Below are positions 54,539 through 64,000 of a stretch of DNA of 64,000 nucleotides, piece by piece (within the stretch, counting starts at the first letter, position 1; each line of letters starts with the position of its first letter). This DNA comes from Tribonema minus (taxonomy: Eukaryota > Sar > Xanthophyceae > Tribonematales > Tribonemataceae). The stretch is taken from positions 1 to 64,000 of the forward strand of contig JAFCMP010000019.1 of the NCBI GenBank assembly GCA_017506865.1, in the 5' to 3' direction. The notes below the pieces were generated by a model. The model was given only the letters and a program-made list of their open reading frames with translations. It searched no databases and was not told the origin of the DNA. The position numbers and the translations under genes are program-made.

Positions 54539-54913
54539 ATGCGAGAGAAAACAGCGCAACGCGAGCAACGGTCTGCTGACCGTGCTAGGCGGTCTGTGCG
54601 AGAAACACCAGAGCAACGTGAGCAACGTCGAGCTGCCCGTCATGCTAGGCAGTCTGATGTTCGTGCACGAGAGAAACCACAGCAACGTGAGCAGCGACTT
54701 GTTGCAGATGGTGCCAGAGTGGCTGCTCATAGAGTAGACAACAATTTTTGGACCAAAGCGCAAATCTCACTCGAGGACGCATTCAGTCATTGTGCCACAG
54801 TGCGGTCCCTCGAATTGCGCATGTGCAGTTGCTACACGGGCAACCAGCTACAGGACGATCACCGGATGGGCTGCCACTACATGCAGATTTGCTCGAGAGT
54901 CCTCATGTTCTAG
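54539..54913 (+). CDS. Short basic repeat ORF, possible Helitron N-terminal relic
   Basis: 124 codons from ATG at 54539. Three ~20-residue basic repeats are visible: REKTAQREQRSADRARR, RETPEQREQRRAARHAR and REKPQQREQRLVADGAR. These are of the same style as those in the Helitron N-terminal exon at 12.7-13.2 kb. The rest (WTKAQISLEDAF onward) is unrecognised and may be unrelated downstream sequence. No Rep or helicase lies nearby, so it is most simply a stray Helitron 5' fragment; a small host repeat protein is the alternative. Confidence 0.4.
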   Translation: MREKTAQREQRSADRARRSVRETPEQREQRRAARHARQSDVRAREKPQQREQRLVADGARVAAHRVDNNFWTKAQISLEDAFSHCATVRSLELRMCSCYTGNQLQDDHRMGCHYMQICSRVLMF

Positions 54914-56033
54914 GGTTGGCAAAGGAGTGATATGACCTGACACATGACTATGACCATTTGTATTCCTGCGAAGTCAAGTCTTGCCATGGGTGCACGTGTG
55001 TCATGGAGCTTGGCCACAGGAGACCTATGACGAGTGTCAGCAAGCTATGCACAAGAACGCGAGCATTCATGCTCCTTTCGTTTGTCCTGCAGTTTTCATC
55101 TGTAGCGAATGCATAGGTCCATACAAATCCTACTGACAGCGCACATCGAGTGCTGTTATGCCACCAGTCTTCAGCGTTCAGAATCACATGGTCCTTGAAC
55201 CAGGTCCCCCTGAACTGTCCGAGCTCACATATTTGGAACAGCTACTACATAGTATGCATATGCTTACATTTACCCAAGGTAAAAATGTATCGCCTTTCTG
55301 GCTCAGCCTGGTGGACAAGAAGGTTACGCAGGGCATGTGACTACGCTGGACAATACCAATGCAGTGCAATAGATGGCTCAGTCTCTGCCCCACCATTTTG
55401 CATACATAAATGTGTGCCTTGTGACGCTTTGCATTGTGCCGCCGTGGCCTGCTCACTGCAGCATGCTGTGCCATACGCTCTCGAATTGCCGTATCCTTCA
55501 CAACAAACCACAATGCTGCACTGCCTGTGCTTGACTGCAATGTCCTAGGAGCTGGGTGTTGCATGCCTGCTGATTTGGCGCTGGTGATGCATGACCTGCA
55601 ACAATTCCTGCTGGATTGACCGTAGGTTATGACCTACTGACCTACATGCCCAACACCATTGCCGCATTCACCATAGCTTGCCCTGCTTGGATTAAGGTTT
55701 CATGGCCCGACGTCGTAGATCATTCCCTTGTAAGTAGCCCCATACCTACAGTACATGCTCAGTTTAAACGAGGGGTAATTGACCCCCCAAGTAGCATCTG
55801 CATTGGCATGCCTGCAGCTTATTGTGCGTTGTTTTGAGGAGGTGCAGTGCGTCAACATCGCGGCACACAAACGAAGCAACTGTCACAGCTGAGCATCAGC
55901 GTTGCACCCAGTCATGGTGGCGGGATGAATCGTCGTCTTCACATCTGTATTGGCGTGTCACAAGGCAGGCGATGCGAAGGCTCACATGCGAAACAGAAAA
56001 AAAGCACAATGACATGCGAATGGAAAAATAAAT
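54914..56033. other. Intergenic, no gene seen
   Basis: Lower in GC than neighbouring exons. Short frames on both strands show no motif or splice-consistent assembly. Confidence 0.4.
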
Positions 56034-57304
56034 TCAGCAGCGTATACGTCGGTCACCGGCGCGCCTTTCGTTTGCACCTCGTGGTGCAGTGCAGCCGCTG
56101 GCATATCTCCGCTTGTTGCCGCCAAGGTGGACCCCCGTGTTGCACACAAGGTTGAGCATGTCCGAGCTGCAGCTAGAGCATGCGTACAGCCGATAGCCTG
56201 GGACAAGCGCGGCAAGAGCCTCCTGCGCCTGTTGGTACAAACCGCCTTGCACTGCGTAGTAGCGCGAGATGGGGTCGGGCATGGACAGCTGCAGGTACGG
56301 TCGGTACCCGTCCTGCAAGAAAAAGCCATCCTCGGGACCGTCATGGGCGGGCTCCGCCCCTGGCTCCTGCTGCGGCGCCTGCGGACAGTGTGCACCAGCT
56401 GAGGACAGCTGCCGCCCTGCTGCGTGGAGCGCCGCTGCTGCCGATTTGTCCGCACGCTGTTGCTCGAGAGCATGATGTGCCGCCTCTGCAGCCGCCTTAC
56501 TGGCATCCCTCTCGGCCATCAACAGCTGTATCTGCTGGTGCAGTGCCTCTTCCCTCCCCTGCTGGGGCCGCGGCACTGCTGACACTGGGTCTGCAACAAG
56601 CACAAACATGCGTCTTGATCAGCACGAAGTCCAATAAGACGACTACTACATTGTGTCGCAATGCAACGGTGGACACCAAAGTGGGGAAATCTCTGTTTGT
56701 GTAAACTAGACGGAATCAGCACGCACCTGGAATCTCAGGAGCGTGACGCAGAAATTCACCATCTTGGTCCTGTTGTGTCTGCGTTTTTGCGGCCTCCTGC
56801 TTTGCGGCCTCCTGCTTTGCGGCCTCCACCTTTGCGGCCTCCAGCGCGCGCTCCTGCTTCTCTCGGCACCTGCTCACTCTCATCCTCGATGTTGAGCTCC
56901 ACCCTGGCAGTGCTCTCGTTCTTGAAAACGACTGCGCCTGGCTGGTGATCGATAATGGCGTCCGGATAGTACGGCCGCTCGCGCCGAAGTCGCTCCTGCC
57001 ACTTCTCCACTTCGAGATCGATGGCTGCTGCCAGCGACAGTCCGCAGGTGGAGGTGACGTCATGGTCGTAGCTGTTGTAGGTCACCACCACATCCTCCAC
57101 ATCCCTGGTGCACTCCAAGACCTCGATGCACTCCGCACTCAGGTGATCGTCCGCCACGGAGAGCACGTGCAGTGCATCGAATGCAGTAGCCCTCGGAGGG
57201 GTCCGCCGAGCTCTCTTGCAGGGCCTGTTGTCGACCACTCTGAGAGGGGCAGCTGACATCTGCTGGTCGCATGTTGGGATGGAACGCGAGAACAGGTTGC
57301 CCAT
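56034..57304 (-). CDS. Candidate coiled-coil protein, two exons, frame change in exon 1
   Basis: ATG at 57304 opens MGNLFSRSIPTCDQQM and continues as an acidic, soluble-looking region (LECTRDVEDVVVTYNSYDHD, AAIDLEVEKWQERLRRERPY) to about 56890. Coding then appears to continue in another frame as a regular heptad-rich stretch (ERALEAAKVEAAKQEAAKQE) to a GTGCGT donor after APEIP near 56727. Exon 2 starts near 56592, joins in phase (1 nt + 2 nt) and carries a second coiled coil (EALHQQIQLLMAERDASKAA) and a Tyr/Cys-containing C-terminus, with the stop at 56034. The frame change is either an error or the loss of a 16-nt GT...AG stretch between SEQ and ERAL. An upstream exon at about 57495-57402 is possible. 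Function unknown. Confidence 0.45.
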
Positions 57305-57945
57305 CGAACAGTTTGGCACGAACTTCAAAAAACCCTAAAATAAAAAATCAAATCATCTTGTAACGAACTACTAGTAGAAACGCAGTGCGGGTGCCAATCA
57401 CCTGTGGCTGAACGGCCATGGTAGGTGTTCACTGACAGGAACAAGAGGCCTGTCCGCAGAGTGGCTGTGCAATGCACGTTCACGTCCACTGTCATGGTTT
57501 CACTCAACTGATTGCAACCTGTATTGCCACTATAGTATACATGCTACACTAGAGTCGGTGCATGGTGCGCACAAAACCCGCTGTGCAGTAATCTATTGCC
57601 AAGCACTCCTGATATTGCAGCTGTTCATGAGGTGCTCTAGAAAAGCATTCATAGCCAACATGCCTTTGCAGAATAATATTTGGCAAGAACTGCGTGTGTA
57701 CAGCAATCATTTGCAAACAACCCCAGAGGGTGCTGCGCATTGATGTGCTGCAAGTAAGTCGCACTGCCGTTGAAACATCGTAAAAAAGTTGAAACATTGT
57801 AAAACCGTGATGCAATGACAGTCGCACACACGAGGCAACAACAACATGTTGCAAGTTCTGTGTGTGGCATTTGACTGACATTTGGTTTGTGAGCCATCTG
57901 ACAGAAAACATCACAATTGCAGCAAGCCTTCATGACATTGCACTG
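57305..57945. other. Spacer between coiled-coil candidate and RAD51-like gene
   Basis: No supported gene. A minus-strand frame beginning MTVDVNVHCTATLRTG (57495) ends at a GT donor near 57401 and may be a 5' exon of the coiled-coil candidate, but its best splice leads into a different frame. Confidence 0.35.
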
Positions 57946-60568
57946 TCATGGGTTCTGACACGGCGGCAGCTGCGGGCCCTCGGCGTCGAAGGTGGCCTGC
58001 TGCTCAGAGTCCACAATGCCCACGGCAGAGATGGCGAAGGTCGCCTCAGCCAACGGCATCTGGCGAGAATGGCAGATCTGGGCAATGCGCGCTTGACCCC
58101 GCCCCGCCTTGAGCATCACACGTGTTGTGGTGGTGCGCAGGATGACATGGCCTCCGATGGACCTGACGGCAGCCGCTGCGATGCGTGTCCGCGAGCAACA
58201 GCAGCGGCAACAAACACCAGCTTGCATCATGTGAATGACCTCGGGCACGCAAGCGCCTCATGATTCGGAATTAGATGTTGTTTCGAGCATTATATGCAAT
58301 TTCTCACGAGTACATGCTTGATACCAGCTCGATGCTGCAAAAATTTAAACGTGACCCACGGGCACACTTTGATGTAAACTATGATAACTGCAGAAGCAGG
58401 GCCTGACCACACGGCACGGCTCAGGAAGCTGGCTGTGCACATGAATGTGATCCGCAAACAGCTGCAGTGCCTCTCGCAAAGCCATGCCAAGGTCGACAGT
58501 TACAGTGGCGTAGAACAGGCTCAACTCCGTCTAATTCACAATGGGAGGCACGCCGCATCTGAAGGCTTTCTGGGACTTGTATCGCAGCACTCTCACATGA
58601 TGATGATGGAACCATGCTGATGGTGCATGGGTCCGCAGTGATCTGGTTGACATTGACCACCGCCAGGCTGAACTGCCGCGCCACGTTCCCAAGGGCGGTC
58701 ATGTGCTGGTACAGCTTCTGCTGGCGCTCCCCCACCTGGCTGAGGCCATTGAAGTCCGACTCAAAAAGTGTGGAGATGGTGTCCACGACGACAAGCCTGT
58801 CAGTAACAGATGAGGGACAACGGTGAGGCTCTATGAATTTGGATTGAGGTCCAGTGCAGAAGCGTGATTGGGTCGGGGGCCCCGGGGACAAGTCTATGAC
58901 GAGTTTTATGAAGAGGGGATTGTTGAACTTTCAAGTAATGGTGGACGGCACTGCCATACCCTGACATTTGCGACATGAGGTCAGCCTTGGTACGCTTAAA
59001 AAACAACAGGGTAATTCATGGGAAGGAGATGCTTGACGTCACCTGGACCAGCCTGAGGCATGCTGAGGGAAGCGCCCGGCGCGCGCTGACACATCGAACA
59101 TCAGCCTTTGTGGAGCCAGTTGGAGATCACAGGATGTCAAAACGTGCCAATAGGGATGTGAGAAGAATCTGCTGCTTTGCGCATGCCTGCAGTTCTGTGC
59201 CGCAGGCATTACGATTCCGGTACAAGGTGGCCTGGGAGCTGCCACACCACACACTATGTGACCATCGAGTCTCAATAGCACGCGGTCCGCAGTTCACGCA
59301 ACACGCACGGGACACCCCAACGTGCCTGACAGTGTCACAAGGCACCTACCGACGTCAAACAACACTCAGGTGTGTGACATGTCACATGATGGTCGTACGA
59401 TCACCAAATTGAATGGCATCAAGAGCAGCATGCAAGATCACCAGCCGCATACCTGATGGGAGCCCCGGGCCATTCCTCTGCCAGTGAGCTGATGGCGCCG
59501 ACGCACTCCATCTGCACGTAGGCATGTCACACGATTAGGTGAACTCTGCAAGTGCAGCGGGCACACCTGTCTCGGCACTACACAATGTCAAGCAGCAGAC
59601 CTGCACAGCACCTGCTGCATCGCACGTGACCATTACTCAGTGGTCTTGAATCCGCACCCACTGACATTACAACTGTCTTAAGACTCTCCTCAAACACAGC
59701 TGCCAGCACCTACGACGTTTTGAAATCACTGACGTCAAAACATGAATTCAGTTCAGCTTCTGGCACAAGCATACCTGCTGCTCGTGGGTCTGGGGCCGGC
59801 AGTGAAAGATGTTGGAGAGGACCTGTTGCAGCAACGACCAGCAGGCGTCCGCGCAAACTGCACTGAGTTGCAGACACGGAAACCTTTTATGACGGTGGCT
59901 CGTGCACACTGCAGTCTGTTGAAAACACACACGCATGGTAAGTACAAGTTTAAGCCCAAAGCCCATTATGAAGGCACAGACTGAGTGTGACGCAGGGCTG
60001 AGCGACACGCCTCACCTCATCTCCAGCAAGGCCAAAGCGTTTGGCGATCTCCACAATCCTTTCTGGCCTGAAGCTATTGCGTGTATCGACAAAGATGACG
60101 CGTATCCCCCTGCCGCCCTTGTCAGAATTCAGCTGCGTTGTGACTGCCACTGTGTGTGCCTGGCAGCAGCAGGCGGCACGGTCATGAGCTGATGCATTGC
60201 AAGACACTTGGGATGTGTCACAAGACTTGCTCCACAACTAGGTACATAAATTAGGTACAGGAGCCCTGTGATCGGCAGTTTCCAGTTTCTGCATTACAAA
60301 CGCTCCCCGAGGTGAACATGAAACGGTGTGCTGCTGGGTGATGACCATGAGACATTTTCAAGCAGTACAACAGCAGCGCGACGAATCGGATCGCAAACAT
60401 GGATAAATCGACTGGCACTTACATCAACTGGGTCTTGCCTGAACCAGCCGGGCCACAAAATTCGGTTATGCTTCCAGTGTCCACCCCACCACCGAGCATG
60501 TCGTCGAGTGCCTTGCTGCCTGTAGAAATTTTGAGCACTTGTGCCCTGCCAGCGCACAGGACCGTCAT
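57946..60568 (-). CDS. RAD51/RadA-family recombinase, six exons
   Basis: Exons about 60568-60425, 60159-60016, 59822-59775, 59511-59453, 58796-58597 and 58175-57946 give ~274 residues. Exon [21 protein letters not shown] and Walker [11 protein letters not shown]. Exon [10 protein letters not shown] and [22 protein letters not shown]. Exon E: Walker [32 protein letters not shown] and VNVNQITAD. Exon [21 protein letters not shown] and the RAD51-type end [19 protein letters not shown]. Such proteins form ATP-dependent filaments in homologous recombination. Phases of the last four junctions fit. Between A and B the obvious GTAAGT donor is 2 nt out of phase. The helix-hairpin-helix N-domain of RAD51/DMC1 is not seen, so the protein is short, or a 5' exon was missed. 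Which paralogue is not decided; a nuclear role is assumed. Confidence 0.88.
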
Positions 60569-61136
60569 GATGAGAAGAAAAATGTGTGTTCAAAAACGGG
60601 AGGATGAGGATCAGCTTCCCCCCCCCCGTTTAACTTATTTTTGTCGGAGGGTTCTTTTTTTGTGCTTTGAGGAGGTGCAGTGCAAGCAGGAAGGCTGAGG
60701 CAGGAGGAGCGCTGGGAGAAGGAGCTGCATTAGCTGGAGCCTTGCAGCAGTGACACAGGGTTGACAAAGCAAAAGAGAAGGTAAGCGCCGCGGCCAACAG
60801 CTGCTATTTCCTGTTCGCTGCTATTAGGCCACCGGAACAGGTGAAGCTCCAGCCTGTGTGGCAAGCATTGAGCGAGGCGTTAGGGTCTGTTGCCAGGCCT
60901 GCGCACACACTGCAGGCTGGCGGACCAACGCCGTTCTGCGATTACAATAATATGTCCCGGCTACTCCCGAGGCACAGAAGGTGATCGACCAGTCTACACG
61001 CAGACCGTGCGCGCTGGGGCGCCAGTCATCCCCGCGCCTGCGTGGCTTGACTGATGCGCATCGACACCTCCCTGGCTTAACTTCACAGGCTAGGCGGGCG
61101 CGGCTCAGCTCACTCAGGAGGCGCTCCCCCCAACTT
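60569..61136. promoter_or_regulatory. Divergent gap between RAD51-like and RING-CH genes
   Basis: The two genes are transcribed away from each other from this gap, so it probably holds both promoters. A plus-strand frame is open from 60981 into the RING-CH gene but has no ATG before 61137. No core element could be named. Confidence 0.35.
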
Positions 61137-64000
61137 ATGGGCAATTCTCCCTCAGAAGAGGATCAGGGAACAGCGCCTAGCGATCACGCCCTCGCAGCCG
61201 CTGCTGGCCCTGCCTCCGCCGCGAGGGCAGGCCTCAGCAGCAGTCACCGCAACTCCACGGCTTCTGAGGCCTCAGGCATGTCACAGTGCAGGAGCGATGT
61301 GATCGCGGTCGAGGAGAGGGGGGCGACGCCGCCGCAGCAGGAGCAGCTCGACCACCAGACCCATCAGAGGTCACGGACGAGCCTGGAAGGGAGCACTCAC
61401 GAAGGCACACACGCCAATGACGACAGGTCGGAGGGCTATCGCCACCGGCATTCGCTATCTGAACCTGTTGCCGATATGGGCGCAGCTCAATCCCTGCTGC
61501 CATCGGACAACTACAACATAAGCCTCCCCGAACCGCCTCGGGGAATGGAGGTCCGGCCGCCTCCTCTCAATCTGGAGCAAAGGAGCACGGCAGACGCCGC
61601 AGCAGCTCCCGGCGCTGCGGACGATGCCGCAGCGCCGCCGCCGGCGGCTCGCGCATCGGCGACGGGTGCTGCGGCAGGTGCCGCAGCCTCGGCGTCCTCT
61701 GACGACGGCGCACGAGGCGCACACGTGGACGTGGCTGTGTTCAAGTACCAGCCCGGCGTCCAAGTGCCGTCGGAGAACTTCCACACGTACCGCGTGAACC
61801 TGCGGGGTGCCGCGCTCACGGGGGGGCTGATGGCGGCGCAGAGCGGCGCCGCGAGCGCCGCGGCGGCGGCAGGCGGCGGCGACGCGCCCGGCACCGTGGA
61901 CATTGCGGGGGAGTACGAGCGGCGCAAGGGGGTCCCCCTGGAGCGTCACTTTATCAAGGACCACCGCGCCAAGCAGCTGCTGGTGGTGCCGAGCGACGAC
62001 AAGTTCGTCGCCGTCGCGGCGCCGGAGGCGTTTTCGCGCCACTCCGGGACGTGCATGATACTCGGCGGCCAGGGCGCGTACGCCGCGGGCCCGAGCAAGT
62101 CGTACGAGCTGCGCGTCGGGTGAGCGCGCGCGCGCGCGATATCGCGTAGGTGGCACTGTTTGACTCGCGGCCAACTGTCGCAGCAGCGGCAACCATGGTT
62201 ATGGGTGGAAGGCATTTGCTGCTGACCACACCTTGAAACCTAGAGCTCTATGATGTTATGATTCCTTTCCATGTACATATGTCCGTGTCAAGCTCCACAC
62301 GGATATCGCGCCGCGGCCTGCTGCGCGCGCTGTTGCGATCGCGCGATCGGGCGTCAGAGATTGAAGCCTGGCTGCGTATATAACGGTGAAGCCTCAGGTG
62401 TGTGGGACGTGCGCTGCAGCGCCTCGCAAGCCGCACAGGACGGGTTAAGAGGCACGGCGCCGCTGCGAGACGCCAGGGGGCGAGTCTGCATGGAGGCGAC
62501 TGTGCTGCCGAGGATCTGGTAGCTCGTGGCACCTGCAGGCACCGCGTGTGCATGCGACGCCCGCTGCTGGTGCCCTGCCCATCCCTCCTGCGCGTACGTG
62601 ATCGCTGCCGCCGCGTGTTGGCAGCGGCGGCGCGGCGGCGAACGAGCCACCATTCGCTGCCACATCGCGCATGTGCGGCTGCCTGTCACGCACCCGCCCT
62701 CGCTGCACCATGCTCACTCTGCGCAACTGCCGCCGACTACTCCGCGTAACTGACTCCGCGTAACCGACATCTCGCGCAGGTCGCTGCTGCGCATCGGCAG
62801 CGTCGGCGTCGTCGTCAGCGAGACGCACACGGGCCCCGGCGGCGAGCACAAGTGCCTCTCGTGGGAGGAGCTCACGTGCCTCAAGGGCGATATCGCGGCG
62901 ATCCAGAAGGACCTCGTGACGGTGGAGGCGCTTACGGCGCAGGAGGAGGGCGGTCTCACGAACGCGTCATCGCCGGCGAGCTTCGCCGCCGCCGCCGCCG
63001 CGGCCGCCGCGGACCGCAAGATGTGCTACATGTGTTTCGACGACGAGGATGAGCCCGCGAACCCGCTCGTCGCGCCGTGCGACTGCAAGGGCGACACGCG
63101 CTACGTGCACCTCGGCTGCCTGCAGCGGTGGCACACGACGACGTCGGAGAACAAGGTGCGCGCCCCGCTGCCGCGCCCGCGCGCGCTGCTGTATCTTGTC
63201 CCCAGTTGAAGTCAGATTTGAAGATGTATGCAGCAGTGCCGGGCAACATGCACCGTGCGACATGACAGCGTGGGTGCGACATGACAGCGTGGGTGCGACA
63301 TGACAGCGTGGGGTGCGACATGACAGCGTGGGAGCAACAAGGCGCGTGGCGCACTGCGAGCGCCGCTGCCTGGTCATCCGGCTGAGCGCTGCTTGTGTTG
63401 AAGTTGAGGTCATGCGCAGCGCCCGAAATTATCCTGCCGCACGTCGTCCACGGCAATGCGTGCATTGTATATCTCAGCGCCCTTGCAGCGATTGTGCACT
63501 TGGCAACGTCTTTGCAGCTCGTTCGATGTGTGCGCTGTCTGATGCTGCTCGCACGCCTGTGGGCAGTTAGGGCTAGGGCCAGTAGTTTGTTGACGCGGGG
63601 TCTGTGAGCCCCCGCGGGTGCCGCCTCCTCCATCTGCGCACTGACAGAAGAGCGGTGCTGCCCCATTTGCAGTAGACAGAGGTGCATACGAGCTCATCAC
63701 CAGTAGGTCATCTCTGTCGACCTAACAGCAATGTGACACACGTTTGCTCAACTGCTGTGTCGCGCCTCACGTGGTATCCGAGGTGCGCATTCCAACCCCC
63801 TCCCCCCCCCCCCCCCCCCGGTGCCAACCCCCCCTTCCCCCCCCTTCAGGTGTGCGTCGTGCTCAACAACAAGGGCGTGCGCGTGTGCACCGTGTGCAAG
63901 TCGCCGTACAAGCCGAGCGTGCGGCTGCCGACGGGCGAGTCCATCTCGCTCTTCCAGTCGCCGCTGCCGCCGCCGTACATCTGCTTCATGGTCGTGACCA
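61137..64000 (+). CDS. RING-CH (MARCH-type) E3 ubiquitin ligase with FHA-like region, 3' end outside window
   Basis: Exons 61137-62119, 62780-63155 and 63850 to the edge join in phase. The start MGNSPSEED is a good N-myristoylation motif (Gly2, Ser at 4 and 6), so membrane anchoring is likely. Residues ~10-215 are disordered. Then LERHFIKDHRAKQLLVVPSD ... YELRVGSLLRIGSVGVVVSE forms an FHA-like or related beta-rich region split by intron 1. The RINGv finger is complete as C4HC3: CYMC, PCDC, VHLGC and VCTVC, split by intron 2 after SENK. RINGv domains recruit E2 enzymes to ubiquitinate membrane proteins. After it, ISLFQSPLPPPYICFMVV starts the next conserved block, where the window ends. FHA identity is less sure than RINGv. 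Confidence 0.87.
62150..62276 (-). repeat. Short interspersed repeat, copy 6
   Basis: A reversed copy in intron 1 of the RING-CH gene, the only one found outside the FUSC gene: GTGGCACTGTTTGACTCGCG ... CAGCAGCGGCAACCATGG ... CCTAGAGCTC. More diverged than the others. Confidence 0.85.
63254..63334. repeat. 19 bp tandem repeat, four units
   Basis: GTGCGACATGACAGCGTGG is repeated four times with one extra G in the third junction, in intron 2 of the RING-CH gene. Confidence 0.92.

Overview
The window comes from a nuclear genome of a GC-rich unicellular eukaryote, most likely an alga with a secondary plastid (ochrophyte or haptophyte type). The evidence is GT-AG spliceosomal introns with GTGAGT-like donors, Ala-rich high-GC exons, a bZIP-PAS transcription factor of the kind I associate with stramenopile and related algae, a plastid-type membrane protein with a signal-peptide-plus-transit-like leader, and interspersed TTAGGG-type repeats. 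The lineage is inference; the gene calls rest on motifs and on splice phases checked by hand.

Layout: (1) 1-309 is the start of a zinc-binding CxxC protein running off the left edge. (2) 1.1-13.2 kb is a large Helitron on the minus strand: basic repeat exon, 2.7 kb intron filled by a tandem/inverted repeat array, DUF6570-like region, OTU-like protease, HUH Rep and Pif1-like helicase. (3) 13.6-17.5 kb is a four-exon fusion of hydroxylysine kinase with two consecutive ITPase (HAM1) domains. (4) 18.0-20.2 kb is the 3' part of a non-LTR retrotransposon with a CCHC finger and restriction-like endonuclease domain; short tails of the same family lie at 26.6-27.25 kb. (5) 21.6-25.0 kb is a bZIP-PAS gene whose LOV-like domain lacks the photoactive cysteine. 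(6) 28.4-29.9 kb is a dithiol glutaredoxin with a presequence. (7) 31.7-52.3 kb is one minus-strand gene of at least 19 exons for a two-block FUSC-family membrane protein. (8) 53.0-53.7 kb is a predicted plastid membrane protein, divergent from the FUSC gene. (9) 56.0-57.5 kb is a candidate coiled-coil gene. (10) 57.9-60.6 kb is a RAD51/RadA-family recombinase in six exons. (11) 61.1 kb to the right edge is a RING-CH E3 ligase with an FHA-like region, cut by the window.

The most unusual feature is in the FUSC gene. Most of its introns carry one to six diverged, same-strand copies of the neighbouring exon edge, including the splice site ('exon-edge echoes'). They lie among short TTAGGG/CCCTAA-like patches and copies of an apparently undescribed ~130 bp interspersed repeat. 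No tRNA, rRNA or CRISPR was recognised. The genes belong to unrelated pathways and show no functional clustering.
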